From NCBI GenBank assembly GCA_948434855.1, contig CAOJFR010000004.1, forward strand, positions 1 through 59,108: DNA of 59,108 nucleotides, given 5' to 3'. Of the stretch, positions 1 through 8,781 are shown piece by piece. Within the stretch, counting starts at the first letter, position 1. The number at the start of each line of letters is the position of its first letter. Source of the DNA: an uncultured Clostridia bacterium. GTDB taxonomy: Bacteria; Bacillota; Clostridia; Christensenellales; UBA1242. The notes beneath the pieces were generated by a model that searched no databases, was not told the origin of the DNA, and saw only the letters and a list, made by a program, of their open reading frames with translations. The position numbers and the translations under genes are program-made.

Positions 1-65
1 ATAAAAGGCAGGGCAAACATAATTACAAAAAGCGAAACTATTAGTAAATAAACATTAATTTCCAT
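1..65 (-). CDS. Partial N-terminus of a possible membrane protein
   Basis: On the minus strand an ATG at 65 opens a frame that runs off the window edge. The 21 visible residues are almost all hydrophobic (many Leu, Ile, Val, Phe), as in a first membrane segment. There is no clear ribosome binding site. It would be divergent from pyrG. Family unknown; the call rests only on composition. Confidence 0.35.
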   Translation of the reverse strand, partial: MEINVYLLIVSLFVIMFALPF

Positions 66-251
66 AAACTTATATATAGTATGTGTAAGTTTAGAAAAAA
101 TTGCAAAAATAAACCACAAAAGTTTGTTGATACTTTTGCGGTGGGTATATGCCCATAATACAACAAAAGATAGCTTTTTGGCAACAACAAAATTATATAT
201 TTTTTAAGTTTATAAAGTTTTTATAATAATTAAGCAATGCTTATATCGTCA

Positions 252-280
252 TAGACAATCTTAAAAAAAAAATATATAAT
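252..280 (+). promoter_or_regulatory. Promoter of pyrG
   Basis: TAGACA (252-257), 17 nt, TATAAT (275-280), 30 nt upstream of the pyrG start. It fits a housekeeping sigma-A promoter. The presumed transcript start lies in a T-rich stretch; I see no pyrG reiteration or attenuator signal. Confidence 0.6.
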
Positions 281-309
281 ATTCTTGTTTTTATTACAAA
301 GGAGCAAAT

Positions 310-1908
310 ATGAGTAAGTATATTATTGTAACAGGTGGTGTTGTTTCTAGTTTAGGAAAGGGTATTACCGCAGCAAGTCTTGGAAGACTTCTAATTAATA
401 GGGGATTAAAGGTCATGGTTCAAAAGCTTGACCCTTATATAAATGTAGATCCAGGGACAATGAGTCCATATCAACATGGTGAAGTTTTTGTTACTGATGA
501 CGGAACTGAAACAGATCTTGATATTGGTCATTATGAAAGATTTTTAGATATTAGTTGCAATAAAAATTGCAATTATACAAGTGGAAAAATTTATAGTAGC
601 ATAATTGCAAAAGAGAGAGCGGGCGAATATTTAGGAAAAACCATTCAGGTAGTTCCTCATGTTACAAATGAAATCAAGGAAAAAATTAAAAGCGTTGGTT
701 CACCAGATACTGATGTAGTTATTGTGGAAATTGGTGGAACTGTTGGTGACATTGAAGGCTTGGCATTTTTAGAGGCTGTTCGTCAACTTAGAATTGAAGT
801 TGGTTCAGAAAATTTATTGTTTTTGCATGTTGCACTATTGCCATATCTTGAGGCGGCTCATGAAGTTAAAACAAAGACTGCACAAACCAGCGTTAAAGAA
901 TTAACAAGAATTGGTATACAGCCTGATATTTTGGTTTGCAGGACAAATAGTGGTATAGAAATTACAAATGAAATGAAAGAAAAGCTTTCAATGTTTTGTA
1001 ATCTGCGTTCGCCAGAATGTGTTATTCATAACTCAGATGCAAGCTGCTTATATGAAGTTCCTTTGCTTCTTCAAAAAGAGGGTCTTGATAGAATTGTTTG
1101 TAAGCAGCTTAAACTTAAAACTCCAAAAGCAAACATGAGTGATTGGAAAAAAATGGTTGCTCATATTGTTAAAAAGAAACCAGAGATTTCTGTTGCAATT
1201 GTTGGCAAATATACTGAATGTGCTGACGCCTATATTTCAGTTACAGAAAGCTTAAAGCATGCAGGACTAGCTAATGATGTTGATGTTAAAGTTAAACTAA
1301 TTAATAGCGTAGATGTTGAGGAACAAGGTGCAGAGACACTTCTTCAAGGCGTTAAAGGTATTGTTGTTCCTGGTGGTTTTGGAACAAGGGGTATAGAAGG
1401 GAAAATAGAAGCTTGCAGGTTTGCAAGAGAAAATAATATTCCATATTTAGGGCTTTGTCTTGGAATGCAAATTTCGGTTATTGAATTTGCAAGAAATGTT
1501 TTAAAGATGGAAGGCGCAAACTCTGCGGAAATTGATCCTAAAACAAAATATAATGTTATAGATATTATGGAAGATCAAAAATTTATCCATGAAAAAGGTG
1601 GAACAATGCGTCTTGGTTCATACCCATGCGAGCTTGTTAAGGGAACCAAAGCAAGAGAGGCTTATGGAACCTCTCATATTGAAGAAAGACATCGTCATAG
1701 ATATGAATTTAATAATAAGTTTAAAGATAAATTTGAAAAAGCAGGTATGATTGCGAGTGGCATAAATAAAAAGAGAAATTTGGTTGAGATAGTTGAAGTT
1801 TCTGCAAATAAATTTCATGTAGCATCACAATTTCATCCAGAGTTTAAGAGTCATCCATACAGGTCACATCCTTTATTTTCTGGATTTATTAAAGCTTGCA
1901 AAGATTAA
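310..1908 (+). CDS. pyrG: CTP synthase
   Basis: Converts UTP to CTP with ATP and glutamine, the last step of de novo pyrimidine nucleotide synthesis in the cytosol. The N-terminal synthetase domain starts with the family motif KYIIVTGGVVSSLGKGI (residues 3-19). The C-terminal class I glutamine amidotransferase domain carries the nucleophile elbow GLCLGMQ (Cys near residue 384) and the His-x-Glu end motif FHPEFKSHP. The 532 residues match the family length (about 535-550). The start is set by AAAGGAG seven bases before ATG. It is a single-gene unit with its own promoter and a terminator directly after the stop. Confidence 0.97.
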   Translation: MSKYIIVTGGVVSSLGKGITAASLGRLLINRGLKVMVQKLDPYINVDPGTMSPYQHGEVFVTDDGTETDLDIGHYERFLDISCNKNCNYTSGKIYSSIIAKERAGEYLGKTIQVVPHVTNEIKEKIKSVGSPDTDVVIVEIGGTVGDIEGLAFLEAVRQLRIEVGSENLLFLHVALLPYLEAAHEVKTKTAQTSVKELTRIGIQPDILVCRTNSGIEITNEMKEKLSMFCNLRSPECVIHNSDASCLYEVPLLLQKEGLDRIVCKQLKLKTPKANMSDWKKMVAHIVKKKPEISVAIVGKYTECADAYISVTESLKHAGLANDVDVKVKLINSVDVEEQGAETLLQGVKGIVVPGGFGTRGIEGKIEACRFARENNIPYLGLCLGMQISVIEFARNVLKMEGANSAEIDPKTKYNVIDIMEDQKFIHEKGGTMRLGSYPCELVKGTKAREAYGTSHIEERHRHRYEFNNKFKDKFEKAGMIASGINKKRNLVEIVEVSANKFHVASQFHPEFKSHPYRSHPLFSGFIKACKD

Positions 1909-1910
1909 AA

Positions 1911-1938
1911 AAATGCGAATTAGTTTCGCATTTTTATT
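1911..1938 (+). terminator. Rho-independent terminator after pyrG
   Basis: AAATGCGAA (1911-1919), short loop, TTCGCATTT (1925-1933), then a T-rich run, just after the pyrG TAA. Confidence 0.85.
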
Positions 1939-1960
1939 TTTATTATTTTTGGCCTGCATA

Positions 1961-1989
1961 TTGACATTGCAAAATATTTAGTTTATGCT
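1961..1989 (+). promoter_or_regulatory. Promoter of purB
   Basis: TTGACA (1961-1966), 17 nt, TATGCT (1984-1989), 29 nt before the purB start; between the pyrG terminator and purB. Confidence 0.65.
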
Positions 1990-2018
1990 AAATATAGTTT
2001 GTTTTAAAGGAGAAAAAA

Positions 2019-3494
2019 ATGTTAAATAAAAGTTTTAATGACATTCAGTTTAAACCAAGCAAAGACCAAGAGGTTTTGTTTGAGTATCATGCACTTTGTC
2101 CACTAGATGGCAGATATGCATCAATTGGCAAAAAGCTTTCACCATATTTTTCAGAATTTGGATTGGTAAGCAATAGGATTAGAGTTGAAGTTTTATGGCT
2201 TATATATTTGCTTGAAAATAATATTGAGTCAGAAGTTTTAAATAATTTTAGAAGTGCAAATTTAGATGATCATGGAACTATAAAAAAAGAAGTGATTGAT
2301 TCAATAGAAGAAATTTATAAAAATTTTAATGATGAATCTATGCTTGCTGTTAAAGCGATTGAAAAGGTAACAAACCATGATGTTAAAGCTGTTGAACTTT
2401 ATGTTGCTGATAAGCTTAAAGAATTAGGTTATGGTGAGCTTGTTAGTTATGTTCACATTGGTTGCACTTCAGAAGATATCAATAACACTTCATACGCAAG
2501 AATGCTTAAGGACGGTGTTAATGATGTTTGGGTTCCAGCAGCCGAAACTCTTATTGGTTCTGTTGCTGAAATTGCAGATAAAAATGCGGCAGTTCCAATG
2601 CTTGCTCACACTCATGGTCAACCTGCAACCCCAACAACTGTAGGAAAAGAATTTACAGTATATGTTCAAAGACTTAATAAAATTTTAAATAGTATTAAAG
2701 AATTTAAAGCTTTTGGAAAGTTTAATGGAGCAACTGGAAACTATGCTGCAATTTCAGTAGCATTTCCAAAGTATGATTGGGAAAAAAATTCAAGACAATT
2801 TATTGAAGATTATTTGGGCTTAGAGTTTAACCCAGTAACAACTCAAATTGAAAATCATGATTATATGTGCAAGCTTTTCCATGAGATTAATGAGTTTAAT
2901 AATGTTCTTTCAGACCTAGACCTTGATATGTGGCTTTATATTAGTAAGGGATACTTTAAGCAAATCCCAGTAAAAAATGAAGTTGGCAGCAGCACAATGC
3001 CACACAAAGTTAATCCGATTAGGTTTGAAAATAGTGAATCTAATATAGAAGTTTCAAATGCGCTTTTAACTGCACTTTCAAACAAACTTCCAAGATCAAG
3101 ATGGCAAAGAGACTTATCAGATTCTTCAACTCAAAGAAACATTGGAATGGCAATCGGATATTCGCTTCAAGCCATTGAACAGACAACAGCAGGTCTTGCT
3201 AAATGTGTAGTTGATGAAAAGAAAATTAGCTCAGAGCTTGAAAATTCTTGGGCAGTGCTTGCAGAAGCTATTCAAACAGTTTTAAGAGTTTATGGCATCC
3301 CAGATGCTTATAATAGGCTTAAGGAAGCAACTAGAGGAAAAGAAGTTAGTCAGGAAGATATATATAATTTTATTACTGAGCTTCCGATTTCAGATGAAGA
3401 TAAAGTTAATCTTTTAAATATGACTCCATCATCATATACTGGTTATGCAGAAAAAATTTCTAATGAATACTCAGTTATTGAAAAGGGTGAGTAA
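2019..3494 (+). CDS. purB: Adenylosuccinate lyase
   Basis: Splits SAICAR and adenylosuccinate with release of fumarate, two steps of purine synthesis. The fumarase/aspartase superfamily signature SSTMPHKVNPIRFEN with the catalytic flexible loop is near residue 327, and the N-terminal LCPLDGRYASI element identifies the E. coli-type PurB subfamily (about 455 residues). At 491 residues it carries a short extra N-terminal segment of about 25 residues before that element. The start has a GGAG site seven bases upstream. Single gene between its own promoter and a terminator at 3507. Confidence 0.95.
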   Translation: MLNKSFNDIQFKPSKDQEVLFEYHALCPLDGRYASIGKKLSPYFSEFGLVSNRIRVEVLWLIYLLENNIESEVLNNFRSANLDDHGTIKKEVIDSIEEIYKNFNDESMLAVKAIEKVTNHDVKAVELYVADKLKELGYGELVSYVHIGCTSEDINNTSYARMLKDGVNDVWVPAAETLIGSVAEIADKNAAVPMLAHTHGQPATPTTVGKEFTVYVQRLNKILNSIKEFKAFGKFNGATGNYAAISVAFPKYDWEKNSRQFIEDYLGLEFNPVTTQIENHDYMCKLFHEINEFNNVLSDLDLDMWLYISKGYFKQIPVKNEVGSSTMPHKVNPIRFENSESNIEVSNALLTALSNKLPRSRWQRDLSDSSTQRNIGMAIGYSLQAIEQTTAGLAKCVVDEKKISSELENSWAVLAEAIQTVLRVYGIPDAYNRLKEATRGKEVSQEDIYNFITELPISDEDKVNLLNMTPSSYTGYAEKISNEYSVIEKGE

Positions 3495-3506
3495 TTAAAT
3501 AAAATA

Positions 3507-3537
3507 AAAATGTGGACTTGTTGTCCACATTTTTTTT
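3507..3537 (+). terminator. Terminator between purB and the DUF3592-like gene (likely bidirectional)
   Basis: TGTGGAC (3511-3517), loop, GTCCACA (3523-3529), flanked by an A-run and a T-run, so it can serve both purB and the convergent gene ending at 3561. Confidence 0.85.
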
Positions 3538-3560
3538 ATTTGGTTTGTTACAATTCAATT

Positions 3561-5102
3561 TTATATTTTTTTCGTAGACCTTGTATGTTTCGTTTTTTTC
3601 ACACCATCTCTGCTCATTATAACTGTTGCAATAAACAGTCCAACTCCTACTCCAGCAAATATAAAGCCCAAAATAATTGCTATCCAATTAATAAAACCGC
3701 CATCTAAAACATCTTCTGCATTTTTTGGGTTTACTCTAATATTTATTTTGCTTCCAATTGTTGGCACGAGTTCAGCACTTTGTCCATAAGAACTTTCTCT
3801 TTCATATTTTTTGCCATCAACTTCATATTCATAAAAATAGGTTGCAAGCAAGCTTCCATCTCTTTTGCTATGATAGGTATCAATTTTGGTAATAGTTGCT
3901 TTGGTTTTATTATAGCTATAATATTTTGCAGTTGGAATTATTCCAACCAAAATCATAACACAGGTTCCTGCGATAAAAAACACAGTTCCAGCAAGAATTA
4001 AAGGAATTAAACCTGCATGAAAACTATGACGATATTTCTTGCGAGGTTTTTTCTTTTTTTCTTCCACTTTTGGGTTTGAAACTATATCGCTATCAGGTGC
4101 TTCTAAAGGCTTATCTGACTCTTTTAGACTATCTTCTGCTCTTAGTTTTTTTCTTTCATTAATTCTTTGGACAATTTCTGGATTATTCCTTTTAAACTTG
4201 TTAAATTTTATGTTTCTAATTATTTGGCTAATGGTTATTATCATTAAAACTATGCCCACAAGGCCAAACATAAGCATTGCATAAACTGAAACTCCGCTTG
4301 CAATAAGTTCTAGAAAGGATAATCCACTTGCAAGCTGTATGCCGACAATAAGCGATATTGAAAACATTAAAAATATTGTGCTAAACATCAAGCCAACAAA
4401 TGCGCTTTTTGCATGGCCAGGCATTGCAATTGCTGCAAATAATCCTCCTAAAAAGAAGAAACATGCGCCCATAAATGTCATTACTGTGCTTGATGGTGAA
4501 ATTATGGCTTCTGGAGAGCTTACATTATAATAAATAGTAACAGTTTTACCTGCTTTAAATGAAGCACCACCAAAAGAAGCACTTGTTCTGCTGGTGTAGA
4601 TTTTTCCGTCCTCTGCAGTATAGGTGTATGCAAGCCTTTTCATATCGCCATGCGAATCCTCAACATATTTTATAACGGCGGTTGTTTTAACATAGCCATC
4701 ACTATTCATTTTTTTAACAGAGTTTGCACCTAAAAGAAAGAGGGGAATATAGCCAATGCCACAAGCTAAAAATATTCCAAGACCAATAAAAATATTTTTT
4801 ATTCTTTCTTTTTTAGGGATAGGCTTAACAACTTCTTCCTCTTCAAGCTGTTTATGAAAAGCATGAGTATTCTTTTTCTTTTTTCTTTTTAAACTGGTTA
4901 ATGGCTCACCAGCAGCAAATCCAAAGATTATGCAAAATATTGTGCAGATAATAATGCTTATAACAATATAAATAATTGCATCAACTGAAAACTTGAAGTA
5001 AACAAAATGAAGCACATTACAAATAATTGTAAGCGCAATAAAGATTCCAATCATAATTCTGCAAAATAAAGTTCCATAATTAATTTTTATATCTTTATTC
5101 AT
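3561..5102 (-). CDS. DUF3592-like membrane protein with duplicated domain
   Basis: Function unknown. The 513-residue protein has about eight hydrophobic segments and two copies of a soluble beta-rich module that resembles DUF3592, each following a membrane segment (Tyr-x-Tyr-x-Tyr / EDGKIYTSR around residue 165, and EYEVDGKKYERES around 425). A Lys/Arg-rich cytosolic linker separates the halves (about 310-355). The ATG at 5102 is chosen because GGAG lies six bases before it; an upstream ATG at 5120 has no such site. It is the first of three related genes in tandem (3561-7030), so local duplication is likely. Likely an envelope protein. Confidence 0.75.
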   Translation of the reverse strand: MNKDIKINYGTLFCRIMIGIFIALTIICNVLHFVYFKFSVDAIIYIVISIIICTIFCIIFGFAAGEPLTSLKRKKKKNTHAFHKQLEEEEVVKPIPKKERIKNIFIGLGIFLACGIGYIPLFLLGANSVKKMNSDGYVKTTAVIKYVEDSHGDMKRLAYTYTAEDGKIYTSRTSASFGGASFKAGKTVTIYYNVSSPEAIISPSSTVMTFMGACFFFLGGLFAAIAMPGHAKSAFVGLMFSTIFLMFSISLIVGIQLASGLSFLELIASGVSVYAMLMFGLVGIVLMIITISQIIRNIKFNKFKRNNPEIVQRINERKKLRAEDSLKESDKPLEAPDSDIVSNPKVEEKKKKPRKKYRHSFHAGLIPLILAGTVFFIAGTCVMILVGIIPTAKYYSYNKTKATITKIDTYHSKRDGSLLATYFYEYEVDGKKYERESSYGQSAELVPTIGSKINIRVNPKNAEDVLDGGFINWIAIILGFIFAGVGVGLFIATVIMSRDGVKKTKHTRSTKKI

Positions 5103-5131
5103 AATATCTCCATTTGACATAAAAAATAGAT

Positions 5132-6133
5132 TTATTTTTTATTAGATAGCTTTTTAATTTTTCTTATATATTTTTTATGATATTTATTTGCATAGGCCAA
5201 CACAGCCAGCAAAAATACTCCAAAAAATGAAAAGCAACAGCAAATGTATGTTAAAATTCCACTGCCCAGTGTTTCAAAAATTGAAAGTCCTCCAGAAATA
5301 AACACACCTGCAATAAGTCCAAGACTTACTTCCAAAAATGTTAAACAGATTACAACTCCTAAGGCTGAACCTGTGTTTCCCAAAAATCCATTAACAACCA
5401 GCCCAATGCCCACTGTTAAGGCAAAACTGGCTCCAACAAATAACATAAAAACATTAGAAAGGGAAGTTGAGTTTTCTGGCGCTGAGGCTTCATAATAAAC
5501 TGTTACAGTTTTGCCAGGCTTAAATATTGCACCACCAAATCTTGGCCCGTTTTTGCTGGTAAAAATTTTTCCATCTTCTGTGGTGTAGGAATATAAAAGT
5601 ATGCTAGAGTTTTTATTTGCATCATAATATACTTTTCTGACAACAGCCTGAGTTTTTATATATTTGTCACTATTTATTTCATTAACTGATTTTATTCCTA
5701 AAACTAACAGAGGTACAAACATTATTCCTGAAACAATAAATCCAAGAAATCCATAGGCAATAAGTTTAAGTCTTTTAAGTGAAAAAAATTTAGATCTTAT
5801 TTCTATAATTTCTCTGCAATACTCTACATTTGTTTTTTCATAGCCTTCAAGCTTATTTATATAATCATCTACATTTCTAGCATTATTTAGGCTATAATTT
5901 GTGTTTTCATTTTTAGACTCAGTTTCTTTAATGTTTTTTTTATAAGCTTTTAAGACTAAGTTTGAAATAAATGAAAGAATGGCACACAAAACCACAATTA
6001 TTATGCAGTTAACAAGTCCTTCAATGGAAAATTTGAAGCATGCAAACTGACAAATAATGCAAATAACTGCTAGCCCAATAAAAGCTGATAGCATAGAAAA
6101 CCTTGCAATATCTATTCCTTTAAATTTTTTCAT
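5132..6133 (-). CDS. DUF3592-like membrane protein, paralogue of its neighbours
   Basis: 333 residues, aligning with the first half of the neighbour at 3561-5102 and with the gene at 6155. Two hydrophobic segments open the protein, then a charged stretch with an E/N-rich linker (about 60-115), another membrane segment, the soluble module (TTEDGKIFTSK and the PGKTVTVYYEASAPE segment), and further membrane segments before a Lys-rich tail. Function unknown. It lies 29 nt upstream of the start of 3561-5102 in transcription order and is probably co-transcribed. The N-terminal QFACFKFSIEGLVNC motif recurs in the third copy. Confidence 0.72.
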   Translation of the reverse strand: MKKFKGIDIARFSMLSAFIGLAVICIICQFACFKFSIEGLVNCIIIVVLCAILSFISNLVLKAYKKNIKETESKNENTNYSLNNARNVDDYINKLEGYEKTNVEYCREIIEIRSKFFSLKRLKLIAYGFLGFIVSGIMFVPLLVLGIKSVNEINSDKYIKTQAVVRKVYYDANKNSSILLYSYTTEDGKIFTSKNGPRFGGAIFKPGKTVTVYYEASAPENSTSLSNVFMLFVGASFALTVGIGLVVNGFLGNTGSALGVVICLTFLEVSLGLIAGVFISGGLSIFETLGSGILTYICCCFSFFGVFLLAVLAYANKYHKKYIRKIKKLSNKK

Positions 6134-6154
6134 GTTAGCTCCAAAATTTTAAAA

Positions 6155-7030
6155 TTAATTTTTATTAATTAAATCTTCAAAAATGGTTTTATTTTGTTTA
6201 TAGAAGCGCCTTGTTCGTGCAAATATTGATAAAATTAAAATACTTATTATTATAAAGCAAAAACAAATATAAGGTAATATTCCACAACCTAAAACCTCAA
6301 AAAACGATAACCCGCCTGCAAGCATTGTTGCTATCATTAATCCAAAACTTGCAATTATAAACGTTAAGCAAAAAGATAATCCCAAGGCAGAACCAGAATT
6401 TCCTAAAAAACCATTTATAATAAAACCCACTCCAAGAATAATTGCAAGGCTTGCTATAAAAAAGAAAATAAATATTTTTGTTGGGGTAATAATGTTTTCT
6501 GGGTTAGATGCTTCATAATATATTGTTATGGTTTTTCCAACTTTAAAAATTGCTCCACCAAAAGTTGCACCTTTTCTGCTGGTATAAATTTTTCCATCGT
6601 TAGCCATATAAGAATAAGCTAGCTTACTTGAATTTTCATTTGCATCATAAGAAGCTTCTCTTATTATTGCCTGAGTTTTAACATAGTTGTTGCCACTAAT
6701 ATCTTTAATTGTGTTTACTCCAAAAATTAGCATTGGAACAAACAATGCACCCATAACAATAAACCCAAGAAAACCTAATGCAATAAGTTTTAGTTTTTTG
6801 CCCAAATAAGAGTATGCTTTGTTTTCTAAAATTCTTTTGCAATATTCTGCATTTGATTTTTCATTAGGTTTTAAACTTTTAATATATTTATCAACTTCAG
6901 ATAAATTTTCATTTTCTTCTTTATTTGGCTCAGAATTAGTTTCTGCTTTAACCTTATAAAAGAAATGTATGATTATTGAAATAATTATGCAAATAACTGC
7001 TATAATTATGCAATTAACAAATCCTTGCAT
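6155..7030 (-). CDS. DUF3592-like membrane protein, third paralogue, N-terminus frameshifted
   Basis: The 291 residues from the internal ATG at 7030 align with the 333-residue neighbour but lack its first membrane segment. That segment exists upstream in the same frame (about 7031-7130) without a start codon. The only good start, ATG at 7135 behind GGAG, is out of frame by one base: it reads into a stop after seven codons, and an A6 run directly after ATG-G lies between. Deleting one A would restore a full-length paralogue of about 325 residues. So the gene is frameshifted, phase variable, slippage-corrected, or hit by a sequencing error. Function unknown. Confidence 0.65.
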   Translation of the reverse strand: MQGFVNCIIIAVICIIISIIIHFFYKVKAETNSEPNKEENENLSEVDKYIKSLKPNEKSNAEYCKRILENKAYSYLGKKLKLIALGFLGFIVMGALFVPMLIFGVNTIKDISGNNYVKTQAIIREASYDANENSSKLAYSYMANDGKIYTSRKGATFGGAIFKVGKTITIYYEASNPENIITPTKIFIFFFIASLAIILGVGFIINGFLGNSGSALGLSFCLTFIIASFGLMIATMLAGGLSFFEVLGCGILPYICFCFIIISILILSIFARTRRFYKQNKTIFEDLINKN

Positions 7031-7161
7031 TGAAAATTTGTAGCAGGCAAATTGACAGATTATACAAACAATTGCCGTTAAAATATAGGCAGAGATTAAT
7101 AAAAACTTAGTTTTATGAAGAGTTAGTTTTTTCCATTTTTTGCTCCAAAATGTAAAAAAGT

Positions 7162-8409
7162 TTATTTTAACACTACTTTAATAAAGGTTTTCTTACCTTT
7201 TTTTAACAAAATTGCGTTTTCTTCAAAATCTTTTTCACAAATTACAAGATTAACATCTGAAACTTTTTCGCCCTTAACAGATATTCCACCACCAAGAATC
7301 ATTTTTCTTGCTTCGCCTTTGCTTTGACAAAGATTTGTTTTAACAAGCAAATCTAAAAGGGCAATTCCACCATCAAGTTCTGTTTTTGAAAGTTCATATT
7401 CAGGAGCATCGTTTCCACCATCAGTGAAAAGATTTTCGCTCATGCTTTGTGCAACAATTGCATCTTCTTCGCCACGAACAAATTTTGTAATTTCAAAGCA
7501 AAGCCTCTTTTTTGCATTAACAATATTTTCAGAAATAATCTCGTCAATCTCTTTCATAGGAAGGTCTGTGAAAAGAGCAAACATCATTCTTACGCAAGCA
7601 TCGGGTGTTTGATAAATTCCTTGATAAAAGTCATAGGCAGAAATTTTGTCTTTGTCAATCCAAATAGCACCTTTTTCTGTTTTGCCCATTTTTTTGCCTT
7701 CAGGTGTAAGAAGAAGTGGGTTGGTTGCACCAACCAAGTTTATGCTTGTGCCATTAACAAAATTGAGTTTTCTTTGAAGCTCACTGCCTGCAGCAATGTT
7801 GCCCCATTGGTCTGCACCACCATATTGAAGGGTGCAACCAAATTCTCTGTTAAGATGAACAAAATCATAGGCTTGCATAAGTTGATAGCCAAGTTCAAAA
7901 AAGGTAAGTCCACCACTCTCTAAACGATTTTTATAAATTTCGTTAGAAAGCATTTTGTTGATGTTGAAGTGAACACCAATCTCACGCATAAAATCAATAT
8001 AGTTTTGATCTTTAAACCAGTCAGCGTTGTTAACAATAATTGCAGGATTTTCACCTTCAAAATTTAAAAATACAGAGAGGGAATTTTTAATTTTTTCAAT
8101 GTTAGAGTTAATTTGTTCTTTTGTCATTAGTGGACGCATTTCTGACTTTCCAGAAGGGTCGCCAATGCCAGCAGTTGCTCCGCCCATTAACACCAAAACC
8201 TTGTGGCCTGCTTTTTGAAATCTCCTAAGAATTGTGTATGGCACACAGTGACCAATATGCAAGCTGTCTGCAGTTGGGTCGGTTCCTTCATAAAGAGTTA
8301 TTGGCTCGCCACTTTCAAGTATTTTTTTAAGAGCCTCTTCATCTGTGCATTGATAAAGTAGTCCACGCTCTTTTAGTTCGTTATATAAATTTGTGTCTGT
8401 TTTTTTCAT
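7162..8409 (-). CDS. tyrS: Tyrosyl-tRNA synthetase
   Basis: Charges tRNA(Tyr) with tyrosine. The class I signature HIGH is at residues 51-54, the tyrosine-binding TyrRS motifs follow (YQLMQAYDFVHL, QYGGADQWGN), and the KMSKS loop appears as KKMGKTEKG near 225. The C-terminal 65 residues form an S4-like RNA-binding domain (KGEARKMILGGGISVKGEKV). Length 415, typical of bacterial TyrS. The start has AAAGGAA nine bases before ATG. It has a leader of about 240 nt containing a Tyr-rich leader peptide and a terminator (8507-8632), so expression is probably set by tRNA(Tyr) charging. Confidence 0.97.
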   Translation of the reverse strand: MKKTDTNLYNELKERGLLYQCTDEEALKKILESGEPITLYEGTDPTADSLHIGHCVPYTILRRFQKAGHKVLVLMGGATAGIGDPSGKSEMRPLMTKEQINSNIEKIKNSLSVFLNFEGENPAIIVNNADWFKDQNYIDFMREIGVHFNINKMLSNEIYKNRLESGGLTFFELGYQLMQAYDFVHLNREFGCTLQYGGADQWGNIAAGSELQRKLNFVNGTSINLVGATNPLLLTPEGKKMGKTEKGAIWIDKDKISAYDFYQGIYQTPDACVRMMFALFTDLPMKEIDEIISENIVNAKKRLCFEITKFVRGEEDAIVAQSMSENLFTDGGNDAPEYELSKTELDGGIALLDLLVKTNLCQSKGEARKMILGGGISVKGEKVSDVNLVICEKDFEENAILLKKGKKTFIKVVLK

Positions 8410-8506
8410 AATTTTAATTCCTTTAAATATAGTAGTTTTGTAATGCTGCCGTAATTCAAAAATATTGTAGCATAAATTTTTAATTTTTCAAAAGAAATGA
8501 AAGCAA

Positions 8507-8594
8507 ATAAAAAATCTGTCACAAGAATTAAACTATATGACAGATATTGCTTATAATTTTTACGCACAAAAATCTACATATAGTTTATATGTAG
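8507..8594 (-). promoter_or_regulatory. tyrS attenuator: mutually exclusive hairpins with terminator
   Basis: Reading the minus strand: segment 1 CTACATATA (8594-8586) pairs with TATATGTAG (8582-8574). Segment 2 AAACTATATG (8586-8577) is exactly complementary to segment 3 CATATAGTTT (8539-8530). Segment 3 also begins the terminator, ATCTGTCA (8545-8538) with TGACAGAT (8521-8514), followed by T6 (8514-8509). This is the 1:2 / 2:3 / 3:4 layout of trp-type attenuators. Inference: a ribosome stalled on the Tyr codons frees segment 2 to pair with 3, so the terminator fails and tyrS is transcribed. Confidence 0.85.
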
Positions 8595-8632
8595 CAGTAA
8601 TAATATGAAAATTTAAAATTTGAAGTTTTCAT
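8585..8632 (-). CDS. Tyr-rich leader peptide of tyrS
   Basis: Short ORF of 15 codons, MKTSNFKFSYYYCYI, with AGGAAA just upstream. Codons 10-12 and 14 are Tyr (TAT TAT TAC, TAC), four of the last six. Its stop codon lies at the boundary of segments 1 and 2 of the attenuator, so a ribosome completing the peptide covers segment 2 and lets the terminator form, while one stalled on Tyr does not. The peptide itself probably has no function. Confidence 0.85.
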   Translation of the reverse strand: MKTSNFKFSYYYCYI

Positions 8633-8659
8633 AACATTTCCTTTTTTGTGTATAAAATA

Positions 8660-8687
8660 ATAATATCACAAAATTGTAATGTGTCAA
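8660..8687 (-). promoter_or_regulatory. Promoter of the tyrS leader
   Basis: Minus strand TTGACA (8687-8682), 16 nt, TATTAT (8665-8660) with a TG two bases before it. This places the transcript start about 240 nt upstream of tyrS and just before the leader peptide. Confidence 0.65.
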
Positions 8688-8740
8688 TATTTTTTGAAAA
8701 AATAAAATAGAAAATAAGAAAAGCAAAAAACAATATTAAG

Positions 8741-8769
8741 TTGACAATTTGCAAAAATAGTGATAAAAT
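8741..8769 (+). promoter_or_regulatory. Promoter of the split tRNA-Arg gene
   Basis: TTGACA (8741-8746), 17 nt, TAAAAT (8764-8769), 12 nt before the first tRNA base. Originally the host tRNA promoter. After integration the first intact tRNA downstream is the element-borne tRNA-Arg at 8944, and no plus-strand terminator is seen between, so this promoter may now drive it. Confidence 0.75.
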
Positions 8770-8781
8770 TCTTAATGTTAT

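Noticed and set aside
8410..8660. T-box riboswitch before tyrS
   Set aside because: No T-box sequence, specifier loop or antiterminator bulge is visible; the Tyr leader peptide and attenuator explain the leader.
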